This document shows, piece after piece, positions 63,399-64,000 of a stretch of DNA of 64,000 nt. Within the stretch, counting starts at the first letter, position 1, and each line of letters opens with the position of its first letter. The notes beneath the pieces are model-generated. The model did no database searches and had not been told where the DNA came from. It saw only the letters and a list, made by a program, of their open reading frames with translations. This stretch comes from SAR202 cluster bacterium (GTDB taxonomy: Bacteria > Chloroflexota > Dehalococcoidia > Lucifugimonadales > UBA826), in NCBI GenBank assembly GCA_009392815.1, contig VFFS01000045.1, positions 1-64,000 on the forward strand, read 5' to 3'. The translations under genes and the position numbers were made by a program.

Positions 63399-64000
63399 TC
63401 ATTCCGAATCTCTCGCCAATGCACCTAAATGTATAGTCGAAAGGTAACTAGATAGCCATGCAATACAAACCGAAAAAACAACTCCAAATGCCATAAAAGC
63501 TACTCCCAATAGCCACCAATCTGTTACAAAAACGGCCGGGGGTAACATCTGCCTACCTTCTTCTGACACAACGACAAACTGAATGATGAATCTAGTCATT
63601 TGAAAACCTGTCCATGACCCAAGACCAAGTCCCATTATGAATATCGCGAAATTTTCCAAGCTCAATACACTAAGCACTTGAATTCGGGACAAGCCTAGAA
63701 ACCTGATCAATCCCATTTCAAAATGAGCACGTCGAGAAAGAAATATTACATAAACGAAATAGCCCATGGAGGTCATAAACACCGCCGTAAATGTGGCTAC
63801 TAATGTCATAGCCTTCCAACCTGCGGTCACTAAAGGATTTATTTGAGACTGATCAAACATGGAAGTTGATTCCATTAATTCTCGCCCAAATCCTGTCATC
63901 CTATCGATTTCATCAATTGTGTCTGTTCGAGTGCCTCTATCATCATTAAAAATATCGGAGGTTCGCTCATATGACGAGTCTAGATTCAAAAATATTTCAT
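63399..64000 (-). CDS. FtsX-like permease, C-terminal part (cut by window edge)
   Basis: Only the C-terminal 200 residues are inside the window; the frame stays open to the right edge. It aligns with the end of the neighbouring 1124-residue permease: EIFLNLDSSYERTSDI matches EIWISTDDSIEKSERI, INPLVTAGWKAMTLVA matches IDPLVRAGWRSLLLIA, and SRRAHFEMGLIRFLGLSRIQVLSVL matches REREAQFALLRTIGLSKNQLMSL. Three FtsX-type helices are complete. The pair probably forms a heterodimeric ABC permease whose ATPase would lie further upstream. Confidence 0.85.
   Translation of the reverse strand, partial: EIFLNLDSSYERTSDIFNDDRGTRTDTIDEIDRMTGFGRELMESTSMFDQSQINPLVTAGWKAMTLVATFTAVFMTSMGYFVYVIFLSRRAHFEMGLIRFLGLSRIQVLSVLSLENFAIFIMGLGLGSWTGFQMTRFIIQFVVVSEEGRQMLPPAVFVTDWWLLGVAFMAFGVVFSVCIAWLSSYLSTIHLGALARDSE

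Overview
The window is a densely packed, AT-leaning bacterial chromosome segment with about 60 protein genes on both strands. I see no tRNA, rRNA, CRISPR array, insertion sequence or prophage. The mix of an HspR-GrpE-DnaK heat-shock cluster, RpsF-SSB-RpsR, MutS2, ThyX, a System I cytochrome c maturation fragment with a CxxxY-type CcmE, a reductive-dehalogenase-like Fe-S protein, and many catabolic families (short-chain dehydrogenases, amidase, phosphotriesterase, FAH, VOC, NIPSNAP, DUF3500, MFS) fits a free-living, probably marine Chloroflexota of the SAR202/Dehalococcoidia type. That placement is inference from gene content, not from a marker-gene tree.

Layout. 1-6300: the end of an unknown gene, two small alpha-beta-barrel proteins (NIPSNAP-like, ABM), fabF with folC, and an OLD-like ATPase. 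6300-13500: SDRs, a bifunctional mannose-1-P guanylyltransferase, a DapA-family lyase, MOSC, an NHL propeller and DUF3500, closed by a strong bidirectional terminator. 13500-18700: hspR-grpE-dnaK facing a HAD phosphatase/DUF6282 operon. 18700-25200: oxidoreductases, amidase, an MFS carrier and a large membrane-anchored HdrD/DUF224-type Fe-S protein. 25200-31300: ccmC-ccmD-ccmE, ilvD, an RdhA-like protein with a small downstream partner, and rsmG. 31600-35200: a secreted, C-terminally anchored surface protein, then a LppX/LprG-like lipoprotein and an MFS exporter gene pair. 36000-40200 (minus strand): rpsF-ssb-rpsR, a membrane-anchored peptidyl-prolyl isomerase, hom, and an ArsC/Spx-family gene that is complete only if an in-frame TGA is read as selenocysteine. 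40300-45500: TPP enzyme, thyX, FAH, phosphotriesterase, a GC-rich structured intergenic element, VOC. 45500-53600 (mostly minus): MBL hydrolase, CPBP protease, trpA, aroH, a TPR protein, two GT2 glycosyltransferases, lysC and thrB. 53700-64000: mutS2, an RND/MMPL exporter, fmt, and two tandem FtsX-like permeases, the second cut by the window edge.

The aspartate-family pathway is represented three times (lysC, hom, thrB), branched-chain synthesis by ilvD, and aromatic synthesis by trpA and aroH. The most notable find is the UxxC ArsC-like protein at 36031-36384: the start codon overlaps the hom stop, the TGA sits at the nucleophilic cysteine, and a SECIS-like hairpin follows at the right distance. 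Other points worth a second look are the LprG/P55-like gene pair, the CxxxY CcmE, a DUF6282 protein that has lost its HxH metal site, the structured element at 44887-44956, and a HAD gene that needs a CTG start to keep its catalytic aspartates.
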